A stretch of 27,308 nt of DNA, from positions 1 to 27,308 of the IMG/VR virus record IMGVR_UViG_3300043540_000120; one strand, written 5' to 3'. The translations under genes and the position numbers were made by a program. The notes under the pieces were generated by a model. It did no database searches and was not told where the DNA came from. It worked only from the letters and a program-made list of their open reading frames with translations. Each line of letters begins with the position of its first letter. The stretch's first letter is position 1. Positions 5,529 to 12,614 of the stretch are shown here, in pieces. The stretch comes from a virus.

Positions 5529-5604
5529 TGTGGGCGCGCGATAGCCGGCGAATCTCCGCACTTTGGCGGCGCCGCTTGGGTCCTGACTCAAGGCGCCCAC
5601 ACCA
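5529..5604 (+). ncRNA. Candidate structured RNA, three-way junction ending ACCA
   Basis: Most of the 155-bp gene-free gap before the packaging genes folds. P1 is 9 bp: TGTGGGCGC (5529-5537) with GCGCCCACA (5593-5601). P2 is CGGCG (5546-5550) with CGCCG (5570-5574), continued after a 5-nt bulge by CCGC (5556-5559) with GCGG (5566-5569). P3 is CTTGGGTC (5575-5582) with GACTCAAG (5585-5592), with one G-U pair. P3 stacks directly on P1, and the 3' end reads A-CCA, like a tRNA acceptor end. There is no T-loop or usable anticodon arm, so it is not a normal tRNA. No T run follows, so it is not a simple terminator. It could be a processed RNA, a leader or a packaging element. Confidence 0.35.
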
Positions 5605-5678
5605 TTTAGCTTGCCTGTTCATACGCTTTATGAAAAAGTTTTATGTGTTCGGCGTGTTAGGAGAAAGAGCAGGCGAGA

Positions 5679-6344
5679 GTGGTCGATAAATCCCTTAAAA
5701 TCCATTTTGAACTTGACCTGTCGAAGGACTCTGATCGTCAGTTAATCGAAATCATTACGCGCGTAAAAGCACTGCAAGCACAGGGTTTAGAGCCAAGCAT
5801 TGTCGGTGCGGCGACGGAAACGGCAGATCCTCAAATGCCGAGCGTGAATGAAGTGCGCCGCGCCGGTGTCGCGATGACAGAAGCGGCTAACGAGTTGGCC
5901 GAAGCGATCCCTGACGGCGGCGAACGCAAGAAACTGAACACGAAGGAGCGCGCGGCGGTCGCTGCAAGGGCGCGCTGGGCACGTGACAAAGCCAGAAAAG
6001 AAGGAAAGCCGCTACCGCTCACCGCCAAGGAATTAAAAAAAAAAGAACATAGCTCCACTGACGCGTTAGACTACTCGCAGGCCGAGCAACAATCATTTGA
6101 GCAGTTTCCACAAGTTGATGGCATTGATTTCAGCCAAATGTCTCTTCAACATCGACACGATTCCGTATTGTCAGCATTGATGAATGAATCTAGCCATTTG
6201 CCCTATCCAGATGGGCGTGAAATCATGGCCGGAACATGGGAGCGCGGCGAAGAGGCTGCGCTCGACTCCGAATTTGAAAACCCATTAGACGACGACTTCG
6301 TAAGGAGGGTGCATGAGCAAGCTGACAGATTCGACCAAGAATGA
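5679..6344 (+). CDS. Hypothetical protein upstream of terminase (221 aa)
   Basis: GTG 5679 follows AGGAGA (somewhat distant) and AGGCGAGA. The N-terminus (LKIHFELDLSKDSDRQLIEIITRV) looks like a beta-strand plus helix. The centre (about 85-125) is strongly basic, with KLNTKERAAVAARARWARDK, a form common in DNA-binding helices. The C-terminal half is acidic and helical. Its position ahead of the large terminase makes a small-terminase role thinkable, but no helix-turn-helix is evident and three small genes intervene. An A10 run (6035-6044) within AAG/AAA codons could promote slippage. Its 3' end overlaps the next gene by 32 bp. Confidence 0.65.
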   Translation: MVDKSLKIHFELDLSKDSDRQLIEIITRVKALQAQGLEPSIVGAATETADPQMPSVNEVRRAGVAMTEAANELAEAIPDGGERKKLNTKERAAVAARARWARDKARKEGKPLPLTAKELKKKEHSSTDALDYSQAEQQSFEQFPQVDGIDFSQMSLQHRHDSVLSALMNESSHLPYPDGREIMAGTWERGEEAALDSEFENPLDDDFVRRVHEQADRFDQE

Positions 6345-6471
6345 CAAAAAAAAGCCGGAAAAAAAGTTTGAAAAAGCACAGCCGGAAAAGCACGAGACGT
6401 ACAACGGAAAACGCGACGGCGAAAGCCTCACGAAAGTTTATCAACCACCGACACCTGATCTGAATAAGTGA
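6313..6471 (+). CDS. Small Lys-rich hypothetical protein (52 aa)
   Basis: ATG 6313 follows TAAGGAGGG at ideal spacing, the best ribosome site in this stretch, and the frame runs to TGA 6469-6471. The product (MSKLTDSTKNDKKKPEKKF and on) is very hydrophilic, Lys/Glu-rich and probably disordered, ending in a short Pro segment (VYQPPTPDLNK). It overlaps the previous gene by 32 bp in another frame. It has two long A runs (6346-6353 and 6359-6365). Unknown function. Confidence 0.6.
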   Translation: MSKLTDSTKNDKKKPEKKFEKAQPEKHETYNGKRDGESLTKVYQPPTPDLNK

Positions 6472-6472
6472 C

Positions 6473-6625
6473 GTGGGCGAGATTGTTAACGTGAAGTTTC
6501 GGATCGTTGAACCGATACGCGGTGGTCCGCAACAACCACGCAAACCGAGAAGAGATTTTTTTTATTGGATATTAGTCGCCGCCGTAATCGCATTTTTGAT
6601 GTATGCGTGCGCGAAGGCAAGTTAG
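6473..6625 (+). CDS. Small single-pass membrane protein (50 aa)
   Basis: The frame from GTG 6473, directly after the previous stop, to TAG 6625 encodes 50 residues. GTG 6491, preceded by GGCGAGA, is the alternative start and gives 44 residues. The first 28 residues are basic (RGGPQQPRKPRRD), followed by a clear transmembrane helix FFYWILVAAVIAFLMYA and a short tail. The positive-inside rule predicts N-in, C-out. Tiny membrane proteins like this can be holin-like or anchor host-takeover factors. The endolysin lies about 1.3 kb upstream, so a holin role is only a guess. Confidence 0.5.
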   Translation: MGEIVNVKFRIVEPIRGGPQQPRKPRRDFFYWILVAAVIAFLMYACAKAS

Positions 6626-6634
6626 GAGGGAGAA

Positions 6635-6874
6635 TTGGCTCGTCACGGATATGGACGGACAATCGTCGACACATTCATAGTTATCCCACAGAGATCCGCT
6701 ACCTGTCAGGAGTGCGGGACGACCTATCACGGGCCGAAAGAAATGGTTACGTGCAAGGGCTGTGGGGAAAAACTCAACACGAACGACGTGCGCTGCAATA
6801 AGAAAGTGCCAATTGGCGTGCAGGTCGTGACCACACTGCGAAGAAAATCCGCAGGGCGCGAGAATGGATCGTAA
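6635..6874 (+). CDS. Zinc-ribbon hypothetical protein (79 aa)
   Basis: TTG 6635 is the likely start because TTAGGAGGGAGAA precedes it at correct spacing. Residues 24-43 contain CQEC and, after a 12-residue loop, CKGC (C24, C27, C40, C43), a standard four-Cys zinc ribbon, with one more cysteine at 54. The C-terminus is basic. Such proteins in phages may bind DNA or partner with packaging or transcription enzymes. The 3' end overlaps the terminase gene by 11 bp, implying coupled translation with it. Confidence 0.65.
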   Translation: MARHGYGRTIVDTFIVIPQRSATCQECGTTYHGPKEMVTCKGCGEKLNTNDVRCNKKVPIGVQVVTTLRRKSAGRENGS

Positions 6875-8627
6875 GGATTTTTATGAACAACAATATTTGT
6901 TTAGCCTTACGGTTCTCGACAGAGCACTGGATAAATTTCCGCGCCTAAAATATGCCGTCGTCCACCACGTGAACATCCGTGGTGAGCAGATGCGCTTTGA
7001 CGATAAGCCGTACCTAGTTGAAATCTACAAGGACACTGCGCCTGAAATCGTACTCCAGTCGTCGGTGCAAACTGGTAAATCTGAATTTCTGATCGTGAGC
7101 GCACACTCCTGGGCCGAGCGCGGACTCCAAGTGCTGTACGTGCTGCCGACGATTGAATTGAGAAACCTGTTCGTCGCCAACCGGGTCGACAAACTATACG
7201 AGAACACCACCCATTACAAAATGCAGCTCGTGAAATCGACCGGGACCTCCAATTCTCGCGGTCTCAAGCACTTCGGCTCAATGGGTGGTGCGATCTTCTT
7301 CGCCGGCTCAAACTCAGCCGGCACATTCATCGAAAAACCGATTGATCTGGTGATCGGCGATGAAACGGACAGGTTCGACCAGGGGAACTACGAGAAGGCC
7401 GATGACCGGATGACCGCGAGTCCGTGGAAGATGAAGTACGAGGCGTCCAACCCCACGGTTGACAAATACGGCATCAACCTACGATACCGCCAGAGCGATC
7501 AGCGCGAATGGTTTGTTAAATGCAAGTCGTGCAATTACTGGCAGCCTCTCGATTGGTTCAAGAACGTGGTCCGACAAACGGATGACGACACGTGGCTGTT
7601 GATCGACGAAGACTGGCACATGGGATCGGACCAGGACATCAGATGCTTCTGCATCCGATGCGGAGCCAAGCTCGATAGGTACGACACGAAGGGGTGCTGG
7701 GTTCCAAAGCATCCAAACATCAAAAAGACACATGGCTATCACATCCACCAGCTTCTCTCGTCATACGTCCGCATGGATGGAATGTGGCTAAAATTCCAGC
7801 TTGCCCTCCACGACGACACCAAGATGCAGGTGTTTTACAATTCCATGCTTGGGCTCCCGTTCGCCGGCAAAGGATCGAAGCTCACAGACGAACTGCTGAA
7901 CTCCTGCAAACAGCCGTATCTGATGCCCAGCCGCGCGGAAAACTGTTTTATGGGCGTTGACGTGGGTAAGGTTCTGCACGTCGTGGTGAGGCAGCTAGTG
8001 CCCGGTGGACGCATGAGACTGGTCTACGCCGGCACCGTCCGCGACTTCGAGGACCTGGACTATCTGTTCGCCCGGTTCGACATCCTTGGGTACGTTATTG
8101 ACGCAATGCCGGAAACGCGAAAGGCGACCGAGTACGCGAAGAAGCACACCGGGCGCGGCGCGATTTGCCGTTACCACAACGGGCTCGACGAGATGCGCGA
8201 GGGACAAACCGAGGACGGGTGCAAGGTCCTCACCGTTGATCGTACACAGATCATGGACCGCGTGATGAAGTGGTTTTTGGAAAAGCGGCACATCATTCCC
8301 CAGAATGCCCAAAGCCTCGACCGTGGCGACTATTACGATATGCTCAAAACCCCGACGCGGATCTTGGATGACGAGAAAAAAGTTTACAACTGGATGGGCG
8401 ATCCTGACCACTACTATCACGCCGAAGTGTACTGTCTGCTTGCGTACTTAGCACGAGGAGACATGAGCGTGATAGCAGTAAATCCAAACGAGCCAATGCA
8501 AAAAAAGGTGCCCAACAAATTCGAGGATGCGATTCAATTTCCACCAGGAACCCCGCAAGACATTATCGACCATTATCGAAGGATCTATGAAGCAACAAAA
8601 GCATCGCGTAAGATAGAGGAAGAATGA
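6864..8627 (+). CDS. terL: Terminase large subunit, GpA-like
   Basis: The 587-residue protein shows a packaging ATPase followed by a nuclease. The Walker A-like QSSVQTGKSEF is at about 65-75 and Walker B DLVIGDETD at 161-169. A Cys-rich insert follows: CKSC (220, 223) and CFCIRC (261-266). Next come HGYHIHQLLSSYV and FYNSMLGLPF, which are typical of the lambda GpA family. The RNase H-like nuclease follows, with GVDVGK (D366), VIDAMPETR (D413) and a late DHYYHAEVYCLLAY segment. The enzyme cuts concatemeric DNA and drives it through the portal. The gene overlaps the zinc-ribbon gene upstream, and the portal gene follows 18 bp downstream. Confidence 0.93.
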   Translation: MDRKDFYEQQYLFSLTVLDRALDKFPRLKYAVVHHVNIRGEQMRFDDKPYLVEIYKDTAPEIVLQSSVQTGKSEFLIVSAHSWAERGLQVLYVLPTIELRNLFVANRVDKLYENTTHYKMQLVKSTGTSNSRGLKHFGSMGGAIFFAGSNSAGTFIEKPIDLVIGDETDRFDQGNYEKADDRMTASPWKMKYEASNPTVDKYGINLRYRQSDQREWFVKCKSCNYWQPLDWFKNVVRQTDDDTWLLIDEDWHMGSDQDIRCFCIRCGAKLDRYDTKGCWVPKHPNIKKTHGYHIHQLLSSYVRMDGMWLKFQLALHDDTKMQVFYNSMLGLPFAGKGSKLTDELLNSCKQPYLMPSRAENCFMGVDVGKVLHVVVRQLVPGGRMRLVYAGTVRDFEDLDYLFARFDILGYVIDAMPETRKATEYAKKHTGRGAICRYHNGLDEMREGQTEDGCKVLTVDRTQIMDRVMKWFLEKRHIIPQNAQSLDRGDYYDMLKTPTRILDDEKKVYNWMGDPDHYYHAEVYCLLAYLARGDMSVIAVNPNEPMQKKVPNKFEDAIQFPPGTPQDIIDHYRRIYEATKASRKIEEE

Positions 8628-8645
8628 ATTTAGCAGGTGTAAGCA

Positions 8646-10409
8646 ATGCCAACTGAGAACGAAAACAGCAAGCTACCGACGCCGCAGCAAGCAGAGGCGC
8701 AGCGCGAGGCCAAGATCAAAGCCTCCATAGGCTTCGACGATGTTCTGCGCTACCTGGCGCTTGGAATTACGCCGACTGCTCCGCGATTGCCAGAACAGGC
8801 AATGCGATATGGTTCTATGTTTGGCGGATACCCGAAGGGCTACACGAACAAACTCGGCGCCAAGGGGACGATCAGCTACTACGTGCTTAGACAGCTCGCC
8901 ACGCGCTCACCGCTTTTGTCGGCAATCGTCGCCCGCCGAACATTCCAAACCACTAGACATGCGCGCATCGCCTCGAAGTCCAAGAAAACCGAGGTTGGGT
9001 TGAACGTCGTCCACAGGCGCCAGCACGACAAAGATTTCAAGGTTCCCGAGGCTTTCAAAAACCTGTGCCGCGAAGCCGAGCAGATGATGATGAAGCCGTG
9101 GAGGGTGTTTTGGGATGAAGGACGAGTCTTCAAAGACGTTGAGCCGAACCTCGCTGGATTTATTTCCAAGGTCACTGAGGATCTTCTGGTTATCAACCGC
9201 CCGTGCGTGGAGTTGGGATTGGACCCCCTGCGCATACCGCGCGCGTTCGGCGCAATAGATGGCGCTAATGTTATTCCGACATTTGCCGCCCTCAAATATC
9301 TGACCTCGATCAACCGGGACATTCCGAAAGGCTGGGAGGAGTCATACCAGCAATACCGCCGCATCATGCAGCAGATGTCGGAAAAATATAAACTCGACCT
9401 TGACGAGCGCACTGAGTACATCTACCTGCTGTCGGGCCGCCCGGTCGCTGGGTTCCGATCCGACGAGATCGTGATTGGTTCGCAGTTTCCTGTGAGTGAT
9501 GTTCGTCACGCCGGCTATCCGCCGTCACTGACTGAGCGCGCACTCTTTATTATCCTGGCTGAAATTTTGGCGATGACCTCCAACTCCCGCTACTTCGAGT
9601 TTGGCTCGATGGCAGAGGTGCTGGTCACGATTAAAGGAAACGTCCAAGACAAGCACGTGAAGGATCTGGAGTCGGTCCTCAAGGGCAATATGTCTGGCGT
9701 TCAAGGGATGTACCGCGTGCCGTTGATTGCCACCCCTGGAGGCAAGGACGACATTGAAGTGGTGCCGATCAAACAGAACCACAAGGATATGCTGTTTGAC
9801 GTTTACATCCAGAAGTTGACCAACCTCGCGTGCGCCGTGTTTTCGATGCACCCGAGCGAGATCAACGAGGCTCCGCGCGCCGGCGACAACTCCGGCGGAT
9901 TGAATCAGGCAAACCAAACCAAGCAGATCAACATGGCCCAAGAACAGGGCCTTGAGTCGACGCTGGAGCATCTGAAGACTTCGATCTTCGATCCGATCCT
10001 TGAGCGTATCGACCCAGATTTGGTGATCGAATGGGACTATGGTCAAAACGAACAAGAACAAATTACTGTCACCCAGCTTTATGGTCCGATCACGACCGTG
10101 AATGAGCGTCGGCAGATGATGGGGCTTGATCCAATATCGGAGGAGTTAGGTGGAGAGGTCATCGACAACCAGTTCATTCAAGCGCGAAACCAGCTTCAGC
10201 AACAGCAAGAGGCAGCCCAGGCTCAAGGAGGGCAAGGTGGGCAAGCTGGGGGACCTGCTCCAGCCACATCTAAAGGAAATCCTGGGGGCGAAGGAACAGG
10301 GGAGCCTCCAATCGAAGAAGACGAGGACGAAGGAAAGCCAGACTATGAAAACGAATCAGTCGACGACAGGCTCGCAAGACTTGCCTCCAAGTCGGGAAAA
10401 AAGAAATAA
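8646..10409 (+). CDS. Portal protein
   Basis: The 587-residue protein follows TerL directly, as portals do, and has portal features. An N-terminal helical part contains YYVLRQLATRSPLLSAIVARR. The core has VTEDLLVINRPCVEL and RIPRAFGAIDGANVIP. The clip/stem region has RSDEIVIGSQFPVSDVRHAGYP and a helix with TERALFIILAEILAMTS. The segment LTNLACAVFSMHPSEINE followed by a Gly/Asn loop is characteristic. The C-terminus (from about 520) is Gln/Gly/Pro-rich, then acidic, with a basic end (SKSGKKK), and is the part overlapped by the cold-shock gene. It forms the dodecameric DNA gate at one capsid vertex. ATG 8646 has only a modest ribosome site (AGCAGGTG). Confidence 0.88.
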   Translation: MPTENENSKLPTPQQAEAQREAKIKASIGFDDVLRYLALGITPTAPRLPEQAMRYGSMFGGYPKGYTNKLGAKGTISYYVLRQLATRSPLLSAIVARRTFQTTRHARIASKSKKTEVGLNVVHRRQHDKDFKVPEAFKNLCREAEQMMMKPWRVFWDEGRVFKDVEPNLAGFISKVTEDLLVINRPCVELGLDPLRIPRAFGAIDGANVIPTFAALKYLTSINRDIPKGWEESYQQYRRIMQQMSEKYKLDLDERTEYIYLLSGRPVAGFRSDEIVIGSQFPVSDVRHAGYPPSLTERALFIILAEILAMTSNSRYFEFGSMAEVLVTIKGNVQDKHVKDLESVLKGNMSGVQGMYRVPLIATPGGKDDIEVVPIKQNHKDMLFDVYIQKLTNLACAVFSMHPSEINEAPRAGDNSGGLNQANQTKQINMAQEQGLESTLEHLKTSIFDPILERIDPDLVIEWDYGQNEQEQITVTQLYGPITTVNERRQMMGLDPISEELGGEVIDNQFIQARNQLQQQQEAAQAQGGQGGQAGGPAPATSKGNPGGEGTGEPPIEEDEDEGKPDYENESVDDRLARLASKSGKKK

Positions 10410-10653
10410 GGGCACTGTCATTTGGTTCAACTCCCAAAAGGGGTACGGCTTCATCAAGCCGGAAGATCCGACAGTGAATGGCGGCAAGGACCTGTTCGTT
10501 CATTTCCATTATCTCGTGCAGCGCGGGTTCAAAACGCTCAAGCAGCACGACATCGTAGAATTCACGGTTGGCAACAATAAAGGCGGACCATGCGCATCCG
10601 ATGTGAAAGTGCTCCAGCGAGCCGAGGAGTCCACAGAAGAGGCGACTCCGTGA
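10345..10653 (+). CDS. Cold-shock-domain nucleic-acid-binding protein
   Basis: ATG 10345 is the only sensible start; AAGGAAAG lies about 10 nt upstream. The 102-residue product has a 22-residue polar lead, then a cold-shock domain: GTVIWFNSQKGYGFIKPED with RNP1 KGYGFIK (32-38), RNP2-type DLFVHF (49-54), and GFKTLKQHDIVEFTV followed by GPCASDVKVL. Such domains bind single-stranded RNA or DNA and can act as RNA chaperones or antiterminators. The gene overlaps the portal gene by 65 bp in a different frame and is followed by a GTGA overlap. A cold-shock protein inside a phage head operon is uncommon. It may regulate translation of the operon or travel in the virion. Confidence 0.85.
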   Translation: MKTNQSTTGSQDLPPSREKRNKGTVIWFNSQKGYGFIKPEDPTVNGGKDLFVHFHYLVQRGFKTLKQHDIVEFTVGNNKGGPCASDVKVLQRAEESTEEATP

Positions 10654-11165
10654 ACACTGTTGCCGCCAAACAAAAATTAATGGTCGCGATGCGAAAGCCA
10701 AAGAAGAAATTCGCCAACGCTCGTCAGAAACATCATTACGTGGAGGCGGCCAGGCACTATCATTCGTACCGAGAAGCAACTACAAATGGTGACGAGATGA
10801 AGGCTGACGATCATATCGACGCGTTCAAGCTGCACGCCAAACACGGCAAGCTGAATGAGTTTCATCGAGATCAACTGCAACACGACGCAAAACATTTCGG
10901 TCACGCTAAAACCCGCTTCTACACACCATTTAAGCCAAAAAAGAACAAGAAAATGGTGATTAAGGCGTTAAGTCGCAAGCAGAAGGCCGAGCGCCACGCT
11001 ATGTTTCAAAAGCAAATGAACGCCGGGATTAAGTCTGGCGAACGAATGCGCGCGGCTATGGCCGCCGGCAAAACGGGACAGGTAAAGCGGCAGAAAAAAC
11101 GATTGCAGTGGCACGTGAATAGGGCGAAGAGGCACGCTTCAAAAATCGGAATAAAATTAAAATAA
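10650..11165 (+). CDS. Basic His-rich helical protein (171 aa)
   Basis: GTG 10650 overlaps the upstream TGA and has GAAGAGGC in front; ATG 10680 is a later alternative. The protein is very rich in Lys, Arg and His. Residues about 25-80 form helical pairs with repeated His (KHHYVEAARHYHSYREA, ADDHIDAFKLHAKHG, FHRDQLQHDAKHFGH), resembling the genes at 11180 and 12080. A second part begins KKMVIKALSRKQKAERH, containing the hydrophobic-Lys-Ala motif seen at the N-termini of neighbours, and the end is Arg/Lys-rich. It is probably a virion or DNA-associated protein. No named family. Confidence 0.65.
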   Translation: MNTVAAKQKLMVAMRKPKKKFANARQKHHYVEAARHYHSYREATTNGDEMKADDHIDAFKLHAKHGKLNEFHRDQLQHDAKHFGHAKTRFYTPFKPKKNKKMVIKALSRKQKAERHAMFQKQMNAGIKSGERMRAAMAAGKTGQVKRQKKRLQWHVNRAKRHASKIGIKLK

Positions 11166-11179
11166 ATATGGAGCAAACC

Positions 11180-11608
11180 ATGAGTAAAAGTTTACTTTTA
11201 ATAAAGGCCAAGATGCCCAGACAGGGTAAATCAAAGCCTTCCATCAAGCCAGAGGCGATGCACTTCGTTCACCACATGGGGTTGGCGTTGCATCATGCAA
11301 CGAAGGCCAATCAGCCGCGCATGAAGTATTCGCCAGATCAAAAGAAGAAACACCTCAATTTATTTAGTCAGCACGAGGCGGAATCACATAAGCACGTCGC
11401 AGCTACCGGGCACGCAAACCACAGCAGCGCGATGTCTGAGCATAAAGATGCGATCAGGCACTATGCAAAAGGCTTCAACAGGTACAGTCCTAAAAAAATG
11501 GTTCACTACGATCCCAAGAAAAGCCCGCGCGAGTACGCATACGGTAAACCGACACAGGCCAAGCTGAAGAAGCGCGCCCACTTGAAGGTCGTGAAGGGGA
11601 TTAAATGA
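11180..11608 (+). CDS. Basic His-rich helical protein (142 aa)
   Basis: ATG 11168 is in frame, but GGAG at 11170-11173 sits 6 nt before ATG 11180, so 11180 is preferred. The product begins MSKSLLLIKAKMPRQ, one of the clearest examples of the motif shared in this operon. Residues 25-95 are His-rich helices (AMHFVHHMGLALHHATKA, KKKHLNLFSQHEAESHKH, ATGHANHSSAMSEHKDAIRH), a pattern shared with its neighbours at 10650 and 12080. The C-terminus is basic. It could bind metal or DNA. The stop overlaps the next ATG. Confidence 0.68.
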   Translation: MSKSLLLIKAKMPRQGKSKPSIKPEAMHFVHHMGLALHHATKANQPRMKYSPDQKKKHLNLFSQHEAESHKHVAATGHANHSSAMSEHKDAIRHYAKGFNRYSPKKMVHYDPKKSPREYAYGKPTQAKLKKRAHLKVVKGIK

Positions 11609-12042
11609 TAGGTAATTTTCGCATCGTCAGTGGCTCTACCGCTCCGTGGCTTGAGGCACTCATCACAAAGGATGGCCTCGTGCCGCTCTACACCCAGGCG
11701 GCGTCCTACAACTGCGAAGACCAGCAAACCGATCCGAATATGCTCGATCTGACGACGTGCACGCTGGTTCAATTTCAAATGTTCAAATGCGGTCGCACCC
11801 CGGTCGAGGTCGCACTCCAAGGTGTTGCAGAGAAGGTGCAGTCGACCGTTACCGAAGGCGCTGGGTCCGACACTGAGGTGACAAAGATCACCGATCTGGC
11901 GAAGGTTCGATATAAGTGGCACCCCGACGACACATCTGAGCCCGATCTATATTATGGTCGATTTGTTTTGACGTTTGAGGACGGTTCGATTTTGAAGTGG
12001 CCATATCAGCTTGAAAGTTTAGCGATAGACGTGGTGCCGTGA
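11605..12042 (+). CDS. Beta-rich hypothetical head/tail protein (145 aa)
   Basis: ATG 11605 overlaps the upstream stop, with AAGGGGA in front. Unlike its basic neighbours it is acidic and mostly beta: RIVSGSTAPWLEALI, VQFQMFKC, VRYKWHPDDT, LYYGRFVLTFEDGSILKWP and SLAIDVVP. The closing pattern (a chain aromatic-G-x-aromatic, then F-x-D-G, then P and a final strand) resembles the Ig-like BppU N-terminal fold and other phage connector domains. A structural head-tail or decoration role is plausible. No catalytic residues seen. Confidence 0.65.
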   Translation: MIGNFRIVSGSTAPWLEALITKDGLVPLYTQAASYNCEDQQTDPNMLDLTTCTLVQFQMFKCGRTPVEVALQGVAEKVQSTVTEGAGSDTEVTKITDLAKVRYKWHPDDTSEPDLYYGRFVLTFEDGSILKWPYQLESLAIDVVP

Positions 12043-12079
12043 TGTGGTGACGTGATGTCGAATAATCGGAGGTGAAGGT

Positions 12080-12310
12080 ATGAAGTCGAAGATCGTTGTC
12101 AAAGGACCAAGCTCAAAAGCGTACAAGATGGGCCTTAGACATCAAAAGATAGCAGCGGATCACGAAGAGGGTGGTCGCCAAAAAATGGCTGAGAAGCATC
12201 GACAAATCGCCATCAAGCACTTCAGTAAGGTCAATCCGAAGTTTTTCTTGCGGGCTAAATTTGGCAACAAAATGTTTCCCTCGTATAAGGTCAAAAAAAA
12301 GCGGAGTTAG
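12080..12310 (+). CDS. Small basic His-rich protein (76 aa)
   Basis: ATG 12080 follows a strong GGAGGTGAAGGT. The sequence begins MKSKIVVKGPSSKAYKMG, a variant of the operon's N-terminal motif, and continues with His-rich helices (LRHQKIAADHEEGGRQKM, AEKHRQIAIKHFSKVNP) in the same helix-turn-helix plan as the proteins at 10650 and 11180. It looks like a one-repeat version of that group. The C-terminus is Lys/Phe-rich. Probably a capsid-associated basic protein; function unknown. Confidence 0.65.
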   Translation: MKSKIVVKGPSSKAYKMGLRHQKIAADHEEGGRQKMAEKHRQIAIKHFSKVNPKFFLRAKFGNKMFPSYKVKKKRS

Positions 12311-12311
12311 T

Positions 12312-12614
12312 ATGTTAGATTGGCTTGCAAAGGCAAAAAAAGTGGAAAAGCGAGTCGACCAAATCGAGGACGACGAGAACAACTCAATCCAGGGATCGTA
12401 CACCGATCACCACCGGAGCCCATACCAGCGCCGGATGGAATTGGAGCCGATGCACGGAGATGAGTTGGAGCAGTTCAATCGCGCGTGCGACAAACTAGGC
12501 AAGAAGTACGACACCGAGAGCCTCAAGGACATCATCGAGTACGGAATGGATGACGGATGGTTCAAGGTCGACAAGAACGGGATGCTCCGCGTGAACATGG
12601 AGTTGCCAGAATGA
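12312..12614 (+). CDS. Hypothetical helical protein (100 aa)
   Basis: The frame is open further upstream, but ATG 12312 lies just after the previous stop with GGAG at 12303-12306, so it is chosen. The product begins MLDWLAKAKKVEKRVDQIED, again with a hydrophobic-KAK motif, then a charged helix, a His/Arg/Pro linker (DHHRSPYQRR) and an acidic helical C-terminal domain (EQFNRACDKLGKKYDTES, DIIEYGMDDGWFKV). The end overlaps the helicase start by ATGA, implying co-translation. It may be a small partner of the helicase-like protein. Confidence 0.62.
   Translation: MLDWLAKAKKVEKRVDQIEDDENNSIQGSYTDHHRSPYQRRMELEPMHGDELEQFNRACDKLGKKYDTESLKDIIEYGMDDGWFKVDKNGMLRVNMELPE

Noticed and set aside
5530-5604. 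Possible tRNA gene, because of a 7-bp acceptor-like stem followed by A-CCA
   Set aside because: There is no TTCRA-type T-loop, no D-arm and no 5-bp/7-nt anticodon arm; kept only as a candidate structured RNA.
9525-10061. Minus-strand open frame of 178 codons inside the portal gene
   Set aside because: It is antisense to a strongly supported portal coding region, shows no ribosome site or family pattern, and is typical of shadow frames. The same holds for 8879-9421, 7995-8420 and 19631-20278 on the minus strand.
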